From Nitratireductor kimnyeongensis (lineage in GTDB: Bacteria > Pseudomonadota > Alphaproteobacteria > Rhizobiales > Rhizobiaceae): 64,000 nucleotides of DNA. The notes under the pieces were generated by a model, which did no database searches, had not been told where the DNA came from, and saw only the letters and a list, made by a program, of their open reading frames with translations. The stretch is from the NCBI RefSeq assembly GCF_019891395.1, contig NZ_CP078143.1, positions 1 to 64,000 on the forward strand, read 5' to 3'. Shown piece after piece: positions 1 through 9,267 of the stretch (positions are counted from its first letter, which is position 1; each line of letters opens with the position of its first letter). The translations under genes were made by a program, and so were the position numbers.

Positions 1-236
1 TGCAACTTCCTTTGGCGCCGTGGATGCGTTAGGGTTTTAGATGCGGGGCGATTACCGATAAAGACGAAAAATTACAAGCCCCTTTACCATCTCGAGGGCC
101 AACGCCCGCCTTTTGGCTCTGCAAACGCGGCTTCGCCGGCTCCGCGAACGAACAACACCGCGAAACACACACGCCGTCGCAGCCTCGAAACAGGCAAAGC
201 GAAAACCTTCATGAAAAGGAACGACAGGGAGAAAGC
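1..236. other. Non-coding left edge
   Basis: I see no supported gene in these bases. They lie downstream of the minus-strand tRNA-Tyr/tRNA-Gly pair. In related Rhizobiales a tuf gene often follows these tRNAs, so this may be the leader of a gene just outside the window; that is inference only. Confidence 0.5.
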
Positions 237-310
237 TGGAGCGGGTAGCGGGAATCGAACCCGCATATTCAGCTTGGAAGGCTGCTGCTCTACCATTGAG
301 CTATACCCGC
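237..310 (-). tRNA. tRNA-Gly (anticodon TCC)
   Basis: Read on the minus strand this folds as a 74-base cloverleaf. The acceptor arm is GCGGGTA/TACCCGC, the anticodon loop is CTTCCAA (anticodon TCC, glycine), the T-loop is GGTTCGATTCC and the 3' CCA is encoded. It lies 30 bases downstream of tRNA-Tyr on the same strand, so the two are probably cut from one precursor. Confidence 0.97.
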
Positions 311-340
311 CGGGTTCGTTTCGCTGGCTCTGATCAACGG

Positions 341-425
341 TGGTGGAGGGGGCTGGATTCGAACCAGCGTACGCATAGCGAACGGATTTACAGTCCGTCT
401 CCTTTAACCACTCGGACACCCCTCC
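341..425 (-). tRNA. tRNA-Tyr (anticodon GTA)
   Basis: This is an 85-base minus-strand cloverleaf with the long variable arm of bacterial tRNA-Tyr. The acceptor is GGAGGGG, the anticodon loop is CTGTAAA (GTA, tyrosine) and the 3' CCA is encoded. The gene for tyrosyl-tRNA synthetase is also in this window, at 13.1 kb. Confidence 0.97.
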
Positions 426-610
426 GTTACCGTCGGAGCCTCAGCGATGTGCCGGATCGAAAGAAGAGCAAATCGCCCTACTCCGTTCCGCGATGCGCCT
501 TATGACGAGGCCGAACTTCGGTGTCAACAGCCTGTCGCAAATCTTCGCGGAAAAACTTCAATCCTGCGAATCCGGTTTTCAGAATGCAGCCACAAGACTA
601 TAGAGACCTC

Positions 611-1477
611 ATGAGCGACGATCAGAATTCCAGAACCCCGAAAGACAGCCATTACGCCCGCCTGCGCCGCGCGCACAGAGAGCGCGCGGCGCAGAAGCGA
701 GGTGGCAAAACGTCTGTCCACTCCGATGCCAATGTCGATGCCAACGCCAATGATGGTATCGTTCGTCTCTACGGGCTCCACACCGTCCGCGCAGCCCTGG
801 ACAATCCACAGCGTCGAATCAGGCGTCTCCGCATCACCAGAAACGCTTCCGCGCGCCTCGATTTGAATGATTTGACCGGCCTGTCCTTCCCGGTCGAGAC
901 CGTCGAGCCGCGCGAGATTGACCGCCTTGTTGGACCGGACGCAGTCCACCAGGGTGTGCTCTTGGAAGCAGAGCCCCTCAGGCCCAAACCACTCCGCGAT
1001 CTCGATGGCGCAGCCCTCGTCCTCGTGCTCGATCAGGTGACCGATCCGCACAATGTCGGTGCCATCATGCGTTCTGCTGTTGCTTTCGGTGTCAACGCCC
1101 TGGTGACGACTGCGCGCCACAGCCCGTCTGAATCCGGTGTTCTGGCGAAAGCGGCCTCCGGTGCGCTCGAACATATCGACCATCTGACGGTACGCAATCT
1201 CGCCGAGGCGCTCGAGGAGCTTTCACAGGCCGGATTTCAAACGATCGGTCTCGATTCTGAAGGTGCTGAACGCCTGGAAAACACCTTTGAGGCGGATCGG
1301 ATCGCTCTGGTTCTGGGCGCTGAAGGAAAAGGGCTTCGCCAAAAAACCCGTGAAACTGTCTCCGCCCTCGCCCGGCTCGATATGCCCGGCGCAATAAAGT
1401 CGCTCAATGTATCGAACGCGGCCGCAGTCTCTCTCTACGCTGCCTGCCGGCACCTGAATACCAATTCAGCTGCATGA
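611..1477 (+). CDS. rlmB: 23S rRNA 2'-O-methyltransferase RlmB (TrmH/SpoU family)
   Basis: SPOUT-class RNA methyltransferase of 288 residues, expected to methylate the ribose of G2251 of 23S rRNA using S-adenosylmethionine. The N-terminal third is basic and low-complexity (ANVDANAND). It is followed by the substrate-binding domain (LYGLHTVRAAL) and the knotted catalytic domain with the three family motifs: DPHNVGAIMRSA, LVLGAEGKGL and IKSLNVSNAAAVSLY. I chose the ATG at 611 because the conserved protein begins soon after; the frame is open further upstream (ATG at 584). The gene is divergent from the tRNA-Tyr/Gly genes. RlmB is the best fit among TrmH-family members, but the exact target base is inferred from family membership. 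Confidence 0.92.
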   Translation: MSDDQNSRTPKDSHYARLRRAHRERAAQKRGGKTSVHSDANVDANANDGIVRLYGLHTVRAALDNPQRRIRRLRITRNASARLDLNDLTGLSFPVETVEPREIDRLVGPDAVHQGVLLEAEPLRPKPLRDLDGAALVLVLDQVTDPHNVGAIMRSAVAFGVNALVTTARHSPSESGVLAKAASGALEHIDHLTVRNLAEALEELSQAGFQTIGLDSEGAERLENTFEADRIALVLGAEGKGLRQKTRETVSALARLDMPGAIKSLNVSNAAAVSLYAACRHLNTNSAA

Positions 1478-1570
1478 AAACCTGGCAGCGGTGCGGGATT
1501 TCCGTATCGCTTCGTTGCCGTTACAATGCCAGTGTCGATAGAAGACGATCGCATGCAATTGGAGTTTCCA

Positions 1571-1984
1571 ATGAGGCTGCACCGCATATTGCTGGTCATT
1601 GCCGCCATAGCCTTGACCGTGTCCCAATCCCTGGCTCAGCAGGACAAGGTACTCGCACAGTGGTTTGACGCCCTGCGCACAGCCGACCGGCAGACACTCT
1701 CGGAACTGTTGTCCGATGATGCGCGGATCATTCTCAACGACATCGGGATCGAACAGACAAAGGAAGAATTTCTCGACTCGATGGACACGTGGAAGGAAAC
1801 CACGGGCAGCGGCACCGACATCCGATATCGCGTGGACAATAAAAGCGACAACGAAACAATCGTGACGGTCTGCTATGATTTCCCGAACAATTCCGTTCTC
1901 ACCCAGGAACGCTTTCTGATCGGGGAAGCAGGGATCGAAGAAAGCAATCAGTCCCAGATTGCCGAAAGCTGCGCCGATTTCTAA
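1571..1984 (+). CDS. Small exported protein, possibly NTF2/SnoaL-like
   Basis: A 137-residue protein with a clear signal peptide: MRLHRILLVIAAIALTVSQ, then a likely cleavage after SLAQ. The mature part opens with VLAQWFDALRTADRQTLSELLSDDARI, which resembles the cone-shaped NTF2/SnoaL fold in which a helix is followed by a strand carrying an Asp. It has a single Cys pair late in the chain (VCYDF, ESCADF). The ATG at 1571 is preceded by GGAG at proper spacing; longer in-frame starts at 1526 and 1553 would bury the signal peptide. No function can be assigned. It may be transcribed together with rlmB, which ends 93 bases upstream. Confidence 0.7.
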   Translation: MRLHRILLVIAAIALTVSQSLAQQDKVLAQWFDALRTADRQTLSELLSDDARIILNDIGIEQTKEEFLDSMDTWKETTGSGTDIRYRVDNKSDNETIVTVCYDFPNNSVLTQERFLIGEAGIEESNQSQIAESCADF

Positions 1985-2042
1985 GCAACCGCCGCTTTCG
2001 GCGTCGCGTTCGGTGGACCGAAAGTCCTGTATTGGGAGAAGA

Positions 2043-2118
<76 letters not shown>

Positions 2119-2278
2119 ATCCGGCGCTCCGTTAGCATAAACTGCGCGAGAGTAAAATCAAAACTGGCAACAGCCGTGGACGATGCCCACATGAATACGC
2201 GTCCGTTTGCCTTTGCAGGCAAACTTCCACGTGTTAACCGATAGCAGCCCTCCGCTAATCCAAGGCAGTCTGATCGCC

Positions 2279-3052
2279 ATGCCCCAACAACCAATGGCCC
2301 TCGCCTTCGTTTCCGCCGACACCGAAAATGCCCAGGAAGCGGCGCAACGGTTGTCAGCCCTGTATGGTCAGGAACGACCTGAGAATGCCGACGTCATTGT
2401 GGCGCTCGGCGGTGATGGCTTCATGCTGCAGACGCTCCGAGAAACGATGGGCGCAGGAAAGCGCATCTACGGAATGAATCGGGGCTCGATCGGTTTTCTG
2501 ATGAACGAATACCGTGAGGACGGCTTGCGCGACCGTGTCGCCGCAGCAATCCCTGAAACCGTGCGCCCACTTCAGATGGAAGCGATCGACGCGGATGGCA
2601 ACCGGGTCAGGGCAGTTGCCGTCAACGAAGTCTCGCTCCTGCGTCAATCCTACCAGGCAGCCAAGATACGGATTGCGATTGATGACAAGGTCCGCCTCGA
2701 AGAGTTGATCTGTGACGGCGTCATGGTGGCCACACCCGCCGGCTCCACGGCCTATAACTTGTCCGCGCATGGGCCAATTCTTCCGCTCGACGCGCCGCTT
2801 CTCGCACTCACGCCGGTCAGTCCGTTTCGTCCACGCCGCTGGCGCGGCGCCCTGCTCTCCAATCAGGCGACGGTGCGGTTTGATATTCTCGAGCCCGAAA
2901 AGCGGCCGGTGAATGCGGTCGCTGACCACACCGAAATCAAATCCGTCGTGTCGGTTGTGGTTCGCGAATCACACGAGGAAACCGTCACCGTCCTCTTCGA
3001 CGAGAGCCACTCCTGGAACGAACGCATCCTTTCGGAGCAGTTTCGTTACTGA
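2279..3052 (+). CDS. nadK: NAD kinase
   Basis: ATP/polyphosphate-NAD kinase of 257 residues, which phosphorylates NAD to NADP in the cytoplasm. The family signatures are visible: the GGDG nucleotide-binding loop ([13 protein letters not shown]), the NEV strand (AVNEVSLLR) and the NAD-binding segment [16 protein letters not shown]. The length fits the short alphaproteobacterial form. I chose the ATG at 2279; 2294 is a close alternative and an upstream in-frame ATG at 2207 is unlikely. It is separated from the divergent tRNA-Thr by about 160 bases, which probably contain its promoter. It stands alone as a transcription unit, with 98 bases before the helicase gene. Confidence 0.95.
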   Translation: MPQQPMALAFVSADTENAQEAAQRLSALYGQERPENADVIVALGGDGFMLQTLRETMGAGKRIYGMNRGSIGFLMNEYREDGLRDRVAAAIPETVRPLQMEAIDADGNRVRAVAVNEVSLLRQSYQAAKIRIAIDDKVRLEELICDGVMVATPAGSTAYNLSAHGPILPLDAPLLALTPVSPFRPRRWRGALLSNQATVRFDILEPEKRPVNAVADHTEIKSVVSVVVRESHEETVTVLFDESHSWNERILSEQFRY

Positions 3053-3150
3053 ACAATAGCTGACTTTACGGTAAGTGATCTGTTGACATCGAACGCGTCA
3101 AGCCGTACCCCGTCGAGGGATTCGGGTCTCCACGACCTCACAAGGCGGTA

Positions 3151-4620
3151 TTGCGCCGCAAACACAAAGACAGCCGAAACGTGCCAGCAGAAGAACAAGA
3201 CACCGCTCAGGAAGCGTTGACATTTTCCGATCTGGGCCTGTCCCAAAAGGTCCTCTCCGCCGTGGCCGATGCGGGCTACACGCAGCCCACCCCGATCCAG
3301 GCAGGCGCCATACCGCATGCTCTGAACGGCAAGGACGTGCTGGGCATCGCCCAGACAGGGACGGGGAAAACCGCCTCTTTCGTCCTGCCCATGCTGACGC
3401 GCCTGGAGCGTGGTCGCGCCAGGGCGCGCATGCCGCGCACTCTCATCCTGGAGCCGACGCGCGAACTCGCAGCGCAGGTTGAGGAGAATTTTGTCAAATA
3501 CGGCAAAAACCACCGTATCAACATCGCGTTGCTGATTGGCGGTGTGTCGTTTGACGAGCAGGAAAAGAAGCTCGAGCGCGGCGCCGATGTGTTGATTGCA
3601 ACACCAGGGCGACTGCTTGATCATTTCGAGCGCGGAAAACTTCTCCTCACCGGTGTTGAAATTCTCGTGATCGACGAGGCGGACCGCATGCTCGACATGG
3701 GTTTCATCCCGGACATTGAGCGTATCTGCAAACTCATTCCGTTCACGCGGCAGACCTTGTTCTTCTCGGCCACCATGCCTCCGGAGATCACCAAGCTCAC
3801 CGAGCAGTTTCTGCAGGGGCCCGTCCGCGTCGAGGTCTCCCGTCCGGCAACAACGTCAACGAACATCACCCAGCGCTTTGTCAAAAGCGGCGCCAAGCCC
3901 TGGGAGAAGCGCGAGCGTCTGCGTTCACTGATCGACGCTCAAGGCGACACGCTGAAAAACGCCATCATATTCTGCAATCGCAAGAGCGAAGTGGCGACAC
4001 TGTTCCGCTCTCTCGTCCGTCACGAATATGACGCAGGTGCGCTTCACGGCGACATGGATCAACGCGCGCGCATGACGATGCTGGAGAATTTCCGCAAGGG
4101 CAATCTGAAGCTGCTTGTCGCGTCTGACGTTGCCGCCCGCGGGCTCGACATTCCCGATGTCAGCCACGTGTTCAATTTCGATATTCCCACCCACGCGGAT
4201 GACTATGTGCACCGGATCGGCCGCACCGGTCGGGCAGGCCGCAAGGGTGCTGCGTTCACGCTGATCACCAAGGCCGATCGCAAATACATGGATTCGATCG
4301 AAAAGCTGATAGGCCAGGATGTTGAATGGCTGGATGGCGACCTGTCCACGCTTCAAGCAGATGAAGGCGCCGATGACGACAACAAGCGTGGGCGCGGAAC
4401 AAGGCGCGGAGGCAAAACCTCTGCGGCGGCTGAAGAGAAAAGCCCTTCCGGCAAGAAGCCGCGCAAGAACGACATCAGATCCGAAAATGCCGAGCGCAAG
4501 GCGAAACAGGACAAGCCGGAGCAGCCCAAAGAGCCGCGCCGCCATCAACGTGAAGACGACACCACGGTCGGTTTCGGAGAGGACGTGCCCGCTTTCATGA
4601 AGATTGCCGTAAAGACCTGA
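3151..4620 (+). CDS. DEAD-box ATP-dependent RNA helicase (RhlE-like)
   Basis: A 489-residue superfamily 2 RNA helicase. The motifs are in order: Q motif (PTPIQ), I (AQTGTGKT), Ia (PTRELA), Ib (TPGRLLD), II (DEAD), III (SATMP), V (ARGLDI) and VI (HRIGRTGR). After about residue 405 the chain becomes a basic, Lys/Arg-rich low-complexity tail of the kind that binds RNA non-specifically, typical of RhlE-group helicases in ribosome assembly or cold adaptation. The start is uncertain: TTG at 3151 has AAGGCGG very close in front, and GTG at 3181 would also keep the whole core. It is followed by a strong terminator. Confidence 0.9.
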   Translation: MRRKHKDSRNVPAEEQDTAQEALTFSDLGLSQKVLSAVADAGYTQPTPIQAGAIPHALNGKDVLGIAQTGTGKTASFVLPMLTRLERGRARARMPRTLILEPTRELAAQVEENFVKYGKNHRINIALLIGGVSFDEQEKKLERGADVLIATPGRLLDHFERGKLLLTGVEILVIDEADRMLDMGFIPDIERICKLIPFTRQTLFFSATMPPEITKLTEQFLQGPVRVEVSRPATTSTNITQRFVKSGAKPWEKRERLRSLIDAQGDTLKNAIIFCNRKSEVATLFRSLVRHEYDAGALHGDMDQRARMTMLENFRKGNLKLLVASDVAARGLDIPDVSHVFNFDIPTHADDYVHRIGRTGRAGRKGAAFTLITKADRKYMDSIEKLIGQDVEWLDGDLSTLQADEGADDDNKRGRGTRRGGKTSAAAEEKSPSGKKPRKNDIRSENAERKAKQDKPEQPKEPRRHQREDDTTVGFGEDVPAFMKIAVKT

Positions 4621-4646
4621 CGCAACACGGGTCTATTAAATCGTCC

Positions 4647-4681
4647 AAGCCGCTGCGGGTGTATTCTGGCAGCGGCTTTTT
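4647..4681 (+). terminator. Rho-independent terminator after the helicase gene
   Basis: A perfect 10-base-pair stem, AAGCCGCTGC / GCAGCGGCTT, with a 12-base loop is followed by T5 on the plus strand. There is no matching T-run on the minus strand, so it serves the helicase gene rather than the convergent tfoX-like gene. Confidence 0.85.
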
Positions 4682-4690
4682 AGCGGATAT

Positions 4691-5017
4691 CTAGCTTTTC
4701 CTGCTTCGCAAGCCTGCCCCAAAAGCACGGCGAGCCCACAGCGTCATTTCATCAGGATCATCCATCGCGCTCTCGGGGATGGACCAGTAAGGCATAGCTA
4801 CAGGTCCTCGCCCCTTGTGCCCTTGATAGACCCATTGGCGGCAACCGGCCTCGATAAAATTAGCAACGCTTTCTGCATCTGCCTTCAGAAGAAGGTCGCC
4901 GTTGACCTCCAGAGCAAAGATGGCGCCATCGTGATAGATGCCCTTCCCGCCGAACATGCGCCGAATGGTTACAGGTCCCAGCCCTGAAAAGAGATCGCGT
5001 ATGGCGTCGTCGTCCAC
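4691..5017 (-). CDS. TfoX N-terminal-domain protein
   Basis: A 108-residue protein that matches the TfoX/Sxy N-terminal domain, seen in LFSGLGPVTIRRMFGGKGIYHDGAIFALEVNGDLLLKAD as consecutive blocks: the RRMFGG turn and the LLLKAD strand are the family hallmarks. The C-terminal TfoX domain of enteric Sxy is absent, as in most alphaproteobacterial relatives. Its start lies only 10 bases after the sufA stop, so it is probably the last gene of the suf transcript. TfoX domains are linked to competence regulation in gammaproteobacteria, but no such role is shown in this group, and the reason for its place behind an Fe-S operon is unknown. Confidence 0.85.
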   Translation of the reverse strand: MDDDAIRDLFSGLGPVTIRRMFGGKGIYHDGAIFALEVNGDLLLKADAESVANFIEAGCRQWVYQGHKGRGPVAMPYWSIPESAMDDPDEMTLWARRAFGAGLRSRKS

Positions 5018-5027
5018 GGCCAGCCTG

Positions 5028-5408
5028 TCAGGCAGTACCGCGCGCTTCGGCGAGCGCCTTGAGATCTGCTGGCTTCAGCTCAATGGATTCGCCGCAACCA
5101 CAAGCCGACGTCTGGTTGGGATTGTTGAAGGTAAAGCCGGTCCGCAGCTTGGTGACTTCGAAATCGAGCTGGGTGCCAAGAAGAAAGAGAGCCGCTTCAG
5201 GCGCGACATAGACATGCGCGCCATCATGCTCCACATGATCGTCCTTCGGGTCGGCTTCGGTCACAAGATCGACCGTATACTCCATGCCGGCACAGCCACC
5301 CTTCTTGATGCCCACGCGCACACCCATGGCGCCATGGCGGGCGCCGACGATCTCACGCACACGGTTTGCGGCCGCGTCGGTCATGGTCATCACTTGAAAT
5401 CGGCTCAT
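5028..5408 (-). CDS. sufA: A-type Fe-S cluster carrier SufA
   Basis: A 126-residue HesB/IscA/SufA family protein that accepts an Fe-S cluster from the SufBCD scaffold and passes it to target enzymes. The three conserved cysteines are present: one in KKGGCAGMEY and two in SACGCGES near the C-terminus. Position behind sufS and sufT in a sufS2BCDS-sufT-sufA order makes SufA the best name. A 93-base gap separates it from sufT, so it may have its own ribosome binding site rather than being strictly coupled. The tfoX-like gene follows after 10 bases. Confidence 0.93.
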   Translation of the reverse strand: MSRFQVMTMTDAAANRVREIVGARHGAMGVRVGIKKGGCAGMEYTVDLVTEADPKDDHVEHDGAHVYVAPEAALFLLGTQLDFEVTKLRTGFTFNNPNQTSACGCGESIELKPADLKALAEARGTA

Positions 5409-5501
5409 TGAATTCTCCGTTCACGGCGAGTGAAAGGCTCGCGGAATGGTTCTCTCATCAGAATGGGCAAGAAACGCCCCTGTTGCAAGGGGGCCTGCCG
5501 A

Positions 5502-5900
5502 TCAGTACCAGCCAACGGCGAATTGGGCTTCTTCGGACATGCGGTCCGGTGTCCATGGAGGATCGAAAACCATCGTGACTTCAACGTCGCTGACGCCTTC
5601 GACGGTGCTGACGGCATTCTGAACCCAGCCGGGCATCTCTCCGGCCACGGGACAGCCCGGTGCGGTCAGGGTCATGTCGATCTTGACCGAGCGATCATCC
5701 TCGATATCGACCTTGTAGATCAGCCCCAGCTCGTAGATGTCGGCGGGAATTTCCGGATCATAGACCGTCTTGAGCGCACTGACGATGTCGTCGGTCAGGC
5801 GGACAAGCTCTTCCTGCGGAATGGAAGACGTCTTGGCTTCCATTTCCTGATGAGCCGTGCGCTCATCCTTCTGTTCCGTGTCCTGCGGTGTATCAGTCAT
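5502..5900 (-). CDS. sufT: SufT-type Fe-S assembly protein (DUF59/MIP18 family)
   Basis: A 132-residue protein with an acidic, low-complexity N-terminus (about 30 residues) followed by a DUF59 domain: the signature VYDPEIPADIYELGLIY, the cysteine motif TAPGCPVAG and the C-terminal VFDPPWTPDRMSEEA. This family helps mature Fe-S proteins, and in some rhizobial papers the position is called sufX. The ATG at 5900 was chosen because it is 4 bases past the sufS stop; the frame remains open further upstream, inside sufS. Tight spacing suggests translational coupling with sufS. Confidence 0.9.
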   Translation of the reverse strand: MTDTPQDTEQKDERTAHQEMEAKTSSIPQEELVRLTDDIVSALKTVYDPEIPADIYELGLIYKVDIEDDRSVKIDMTLTAPGCPVAGEMPGWVQNAVSTVEGVSDVEVTMVFDPPWTPDRMSEEAQFAVGWY

Positions 5901-5904
5901 CTTG

Positions 5905-7146
5905 TCACCCGAAAAAACGCCGCGCTTTCTCAAGCGCTTCAGCGAGGGCGTCGACCTCCTCGCGCGTATTATACATACCGAACGATGCACGGCATGTGGA
6001 GGTCACGCCGAAATGTTTCAAGAGCGGCTGCGCGCAATGTGTCCCGGCTCTCACGGCAACACCCGAACGATCGATCACCATGGAAACATCATGCGCATGA
6101 ACGCCCTCGATCTCGAAAGAGACGATGGCACCCTTGTCGGGAGCATTGCCGAAAATGCGCAGCGTATCGATCTTGCCAAGTTGCTCATGCGCATATCGAA
6201 CCAGATCGGTTTCATAAGCCGCAATCGCCTCGCGACCAATGCCTTCGATATAGTCCAGCGCCGCACCAAGCCCTATCGCCTGCACAATCGGCGGTGTCCC
6301 CGCCTCGAAACGGTGCGGTGGCTCGTTGTAGGTGACGTCGTCGAGCGTCACGTCCTCAATCATCTCGCCGCCGCCCTGGAAGGGCCGCATGGCCGCAAGG
6401 CGTTCTTTCTTGCCATAAAGCACGCCAATGCCAGATGGACCGTATAGCTTGTGCCCGGTGCAGACATAAAAATCGCAATCAAGCGCCTGCACGTCGACCG
6501 GCAAATGCACAGCGCCCTGACTGCCATCGACGAGAACCGGGATACCGCGTTCGTGGGCGATGCGAATGATCTCCTTCAGCGGCGTGATGGTGCCAAGCAC
6601 ATTCGACATGTGCGTGATGGCAACGAGCCGGGTGCGGTCTGTCAGCGTCTTTTCGAACGCCTCGACGGTAAGCACCCCTTCCTCGTCAACCGGAATCCAT
6701 GCGAGCTTCGCCCCATGGCGCTCACGGAGGAAGTGCCATGGTACGATGTTGGAGTGATGCTCCATGATCGACAGCGCGATTTCATCGCCCTCGCCGATAT
6801 TCGGCATCGCATGGCCATAAGCGACCGTGTTGATCGCCTCAGTGGCCGATTTGGTGAAAATGATCTGTTCCGTGCTCTCCGCATTCAGAAAACGTCGAAC
6901 CGTTTCACGCGCCTTTTCATAGGCATCCGTGGCGGCGTTCGAGAGAAAGTGCAAGCCGCGATGAACATTGGCGTATTCATTGCTGTAGGCATGCGTGATT
7001 GCATCGATCACCGCCTGCGGCTTCTGCGCCGACGCGCCATTGTCGAGATAGACAAGCGGCTTGCCATAAACCTCGCGCGCAAGGATCGGAAAATCCCGGC
7101 GAACGGCTTCAACGTCATATCGCATGGTGTCGACCTTTTGGTCCAT
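5905..7146 (-). CDS. sufS: Cysteine desulfurase SufS (group II)
   Basis: A PLP-dependent enzyme of 413 residues that takes sulfur from cysteine for Fe-S cluster assembly. The PLP lysine is in CTGHKLYGPSG (about residue 233) and the persulfide cysteine is in RAGTHCAQP (about residue 371), a short active-site loop typical of group II SufS/CsdA enzymes. The segment FTKSATEAIN and the histidine pair MEHHSN fit the family. I chose the ATG at 7146; an ATG at 7173 would add nine residues. It lies between sufD and sufT. A second cysteine desulfurase of the other group heads the same operon. Confidence 0.94.
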   Translation of the reverse strand: MDQKVDTMRYDVEAVRRDFPILAREVYGKPLVYLDNGASAQKPQAVIDAITHAYSNEYANVHRGLHFLSNAATDAYEKARETVRRFLNAESTEQIIFTKSATEAINTVAYGHAMPNIGEGDEIALSIMEHHSNIVPWHFLRERHGAKLAWIPVDEEGVLTVEAFEKTLTDRTRLVAITHMSNVLGTITPLKEIIRIAHERGIPVLVDGSQGAVHLPVDVQALDCDFYVCTGHKLYGPSGIGVLYGKKERLAAMRPFQGGGEMIEDVTLDDVTYNEPPHRFEAGTPPIVQAIGLGAALDYIEGIGREAIAAYETDLVRYAHEQLGKIDTLRIFGNAPDKGAIVSFEIEGVHAHDVSMVIDRSGVAVRAGTHCAQPLLKHFGVTSTCRASFGMYNTREEVDALAEALEKARRFFG

Positions 7147-7202
7147 GTCCAGCTCCGCGTGCCCGCCCCTCATCGAGAAAGGCGGGCGTGAGTGGTTTAG
7201 GA

Positions 7203-8474
7203 TTAGCCATGCGCGGCGAACCAGTCGACCAGCCTGGCCTCCAGCGCCTCAATCACGATCTCGTCTTCAAGTTCCTCGATGACCTCGGCCACGAAGGCCT
7301 TGACCAGAAGACCGCGCGCCGTCTTTTCGTCGATGCCGCGCGCCATCAGGTAGAAGAGATGATCTTCCTCGATATCGGTCACCGTCGCGCCATGGCCGCA
7401 GGCTACATCGTCTGCAAAGATCTCGAGTTCAGGCTTCGACGAGAAGCCACCCTCATCCGAGAGCAACAGCGTGTTGCAGGCCATCTTGGCGTCGGTCTTC
7501 TGGGCGATCTTCGCAACGCGGATCTGACCCTGGAACACGCCGTTGGCCTTGCCGGTTACAACGTTGCGGAAGGTCTCCGTGGATACCGTGTCAGGTGCCA
7601 GATGGTCGAGCACCATGGTCACGTCGCAATGGGCCTCGCCGCCAAGCAGGTTCACACCGCGAAGCTTGAACTCGGAGCCCTCACCGCGTGCGACAACCTT
7701 GACTTCCTGTCGAACCAACTTGCCTCCGCTGTTGAGGATGAAGAGCGTGAGGCTCGAATCCTTACCCAACGAAGCTGTAAACTGGCCGAGATAGGTTGCA
7801 TCGTCCGGCTGTTCCTGAAGCAATATCCAGAAAACATCCGCGCCATCACCGACGTCCAGATGAGTCACGGATGTCGCTAGCGCATCGCCGACACCGGTCT
7901 GGCGCTCAATGATGGTCGCCTTTGAACCTGCTGCCGCATTCACTACGAACCGGCCATGAACCTGACCGCCGGCATGAATGTTCTGCAATTCCACCGGGCG
8001 CTCGATCTCGGTTCCTTCAGCGATCTCAAGCCAATAACCATCAGAGACAAAAGCCGCATTGATCGCACCCACCGCATCGAAACGGTCAGACGCTGTCAGC
8101 CAATTGGCAGAAAGCGCGCCTTCCTGCAGCTTCTCGGCAAGGGTGGCGATGGTTGCGCCCTCGGGCGCCGCCGGGCGCTCATGGGAGGTGCCGTTAAGCA
8201 CCGGCAAGACCAAAGCATTCTCAATCAGCGGAGCCACCGCTTCGGCGTCGTTGACAGGCTTGAATTCAGGCACGCTGGAAAGAAGGCGGCGCAGATCCGT
8301 ATAATGCCAGGCTTCGATGCGACGCGTCGGCAGCCCCTTTTTAAGAAGTTCCAGCGCTTCATCGCGGCGAACGGTAACCTCGGCATCACCCGGCAGGTCG
8401 GAGAACCGGCTGGAATAGCCATCGACCAGAGCCGTTTCGGCCTCCGTCAACGTGTTTTGAGCATGGAGATTCAT
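7203..8474 (-). CDS. sufD: Fe-S scaffold subunit SufD
   Basis: A 423-residue SufB/SufD-family beta-helix protein and partner in the SufBC2D scaffold complex. The C-terminal block SSKPELEIFADDVACGHGATVTDIEEDHLFYLMARGI is the family core (read as its shorter parts CGHGATV and LFYLMARG), containing the histidine involved in iron/cluster handling. The N-terminal third is variable, as usual for SufD. The gene starts 9 bases after the sufC stop, indicating coupled translation within the suf operon. Confidence 0.94.
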   Translation of the reverse strand: MNLHAQNTLTEAETALVDGYSSRFSDLPGDAEVTVRRDEALELLKKGLPTRRIEAWHYTDLRRLLSSVPEFKPVNDAEAVAPLIENALVLPVLNGTSHERPAAPEGATIATLAEKLQEGALSANWLTASDRFDAVGAINAAFVSDGYWLEIAEGTEIERPVELQNIHAGGQVHGRFVVNAAAGSKATIIERQTGVGDALATSVTHLDVGDGADVFWILLQEQPDDATYLGQFTASLGKDSSLTLFILNSGGKLVRQEVKVVARGEGSEFKLRGVNLLGGEAHCDVTMVLDHLAPDTVSTETFRNVVTGKANGVFQGQIRVAKIAQKTDAKMACNTLLLSDEGGFSSKPELEIFADDVACGHGATVTDIEEDHLFYLMARGIDEKTARGLLVKAFVAEVIEELEDEIVIEALEARLVDWFAAHG

Positions 8475-8483
8475 CGCATCACC

Positions 8484-9239
8484 TCAAGCGGCTGCGTCAA
8501 TGACGCCAGCATAACCGTTCTTCTCCAGCTCAAGCGCTAGATTCTTGTCGCCGGACTTGATGACCTGGCCGCGGTAGAGAACGTGGACCGTGTCCGGAAC
8601 GATATAGTCGAGAAGACGCTGATAGTGCGTGATCACCAAAACGGCGCGATCCGGTGAACGCAGGGCGTTCACGCCATCCGCAACGATCTTCAGCGCATCG
8701 ATGTCGAGGCCGGAATCCGTCTCGTCCAGCACGCAGAGTTTGGGCTCGAGAAGCTTCATCTGCAGGATTTCGGCCCGCTTCTTCTCACCGCCGGAAAAGC
8801 CGACATTGAGCGGACGCTTGAGCATGTCCATGCTCATCTGCAGTTCTTCAGCGGCGCTGCGAACCCGCTTCAGCATTTCCGGGATTTTCAGCTCTTCTTC
8901 GCCCCGCGCCTTGCGCTGCGCGTTAATGGCGGTCTTCAGGAACTCCATCGTCGCAACGCCCGGGATCTCGAGCGGGTACTGAAAGGCGAGGAAGATGCCG
9001 GCGGCGGCACGCTCAGCCGGATCCATCTCCAGAATGGACTCGCCATTGTAGAGGATCTCGCCCTCGGTCACCTCATAGTCGTCACGACCGGCAAGGATGT
9101 AGGACAGGGTGGACTTACCGGAGCCGTTCGGCCCCATGATCGCAGCCACTTCGCCGGCCTTGACGGTCAGGTTCAGGCCGCGAATGATCTCGGTGCCATC
9201 CTCGGCGATGCGGGCGTGCAGGTTTTTGATCTCAAGCAT
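8484..9239 (-). CDS. sufC: Fe-S assembly ATPase SufC
   Basis: A 251-residue ABC-type ATPase that powers the SufBCD scaffold. Walker A is GPNGSGKST, the Q-loop lies at FLAFQYPLEIPG, the signature is FSGGEKKR, Walker B with the catalytic acidic residue is LCVLDETDSGLD, and the H-loop is VITHYQRLL. The start at 9239 gives MLEIKNLHARI, the canonical beginning; the 42 extra residues of the longer frame are the antisense-like read-through of the sufB end. It sits 28 bases downstream of sufB. Confidence 0.96.
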   Translation of the reverse strand: MLEIKNLHARIAEDGTEIIRGLNLTVKAGEVAAIMGPNGSGKSTLSYILAGRDDYEVTEGEILYNGESILEMDPAERAAAGIFLAFQYPLEIPGVATMEFLKTAINAQRKARGEEELKIPEMLKRVRSAAEELQMSMDMLKRPLNVGFSGGEKKRAEILQMKLLEPKLCVLDETDSGLDIDALKIVADGVNALRSPDRAVLVITHYQRLLDYIVPDTVHVLYRGQVIKSGDKNLALELEKNGYAGVIDAAA

Positions 9240-9267
9240 GATTTTTTTCCAAACAAATGCGCCGGCC

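Noticed and set aside
5430..6335. A 301-residue plus-strand reading frame
   Set aside because: It crosses sufT and sufS in antisense and has no homology that I recognise.
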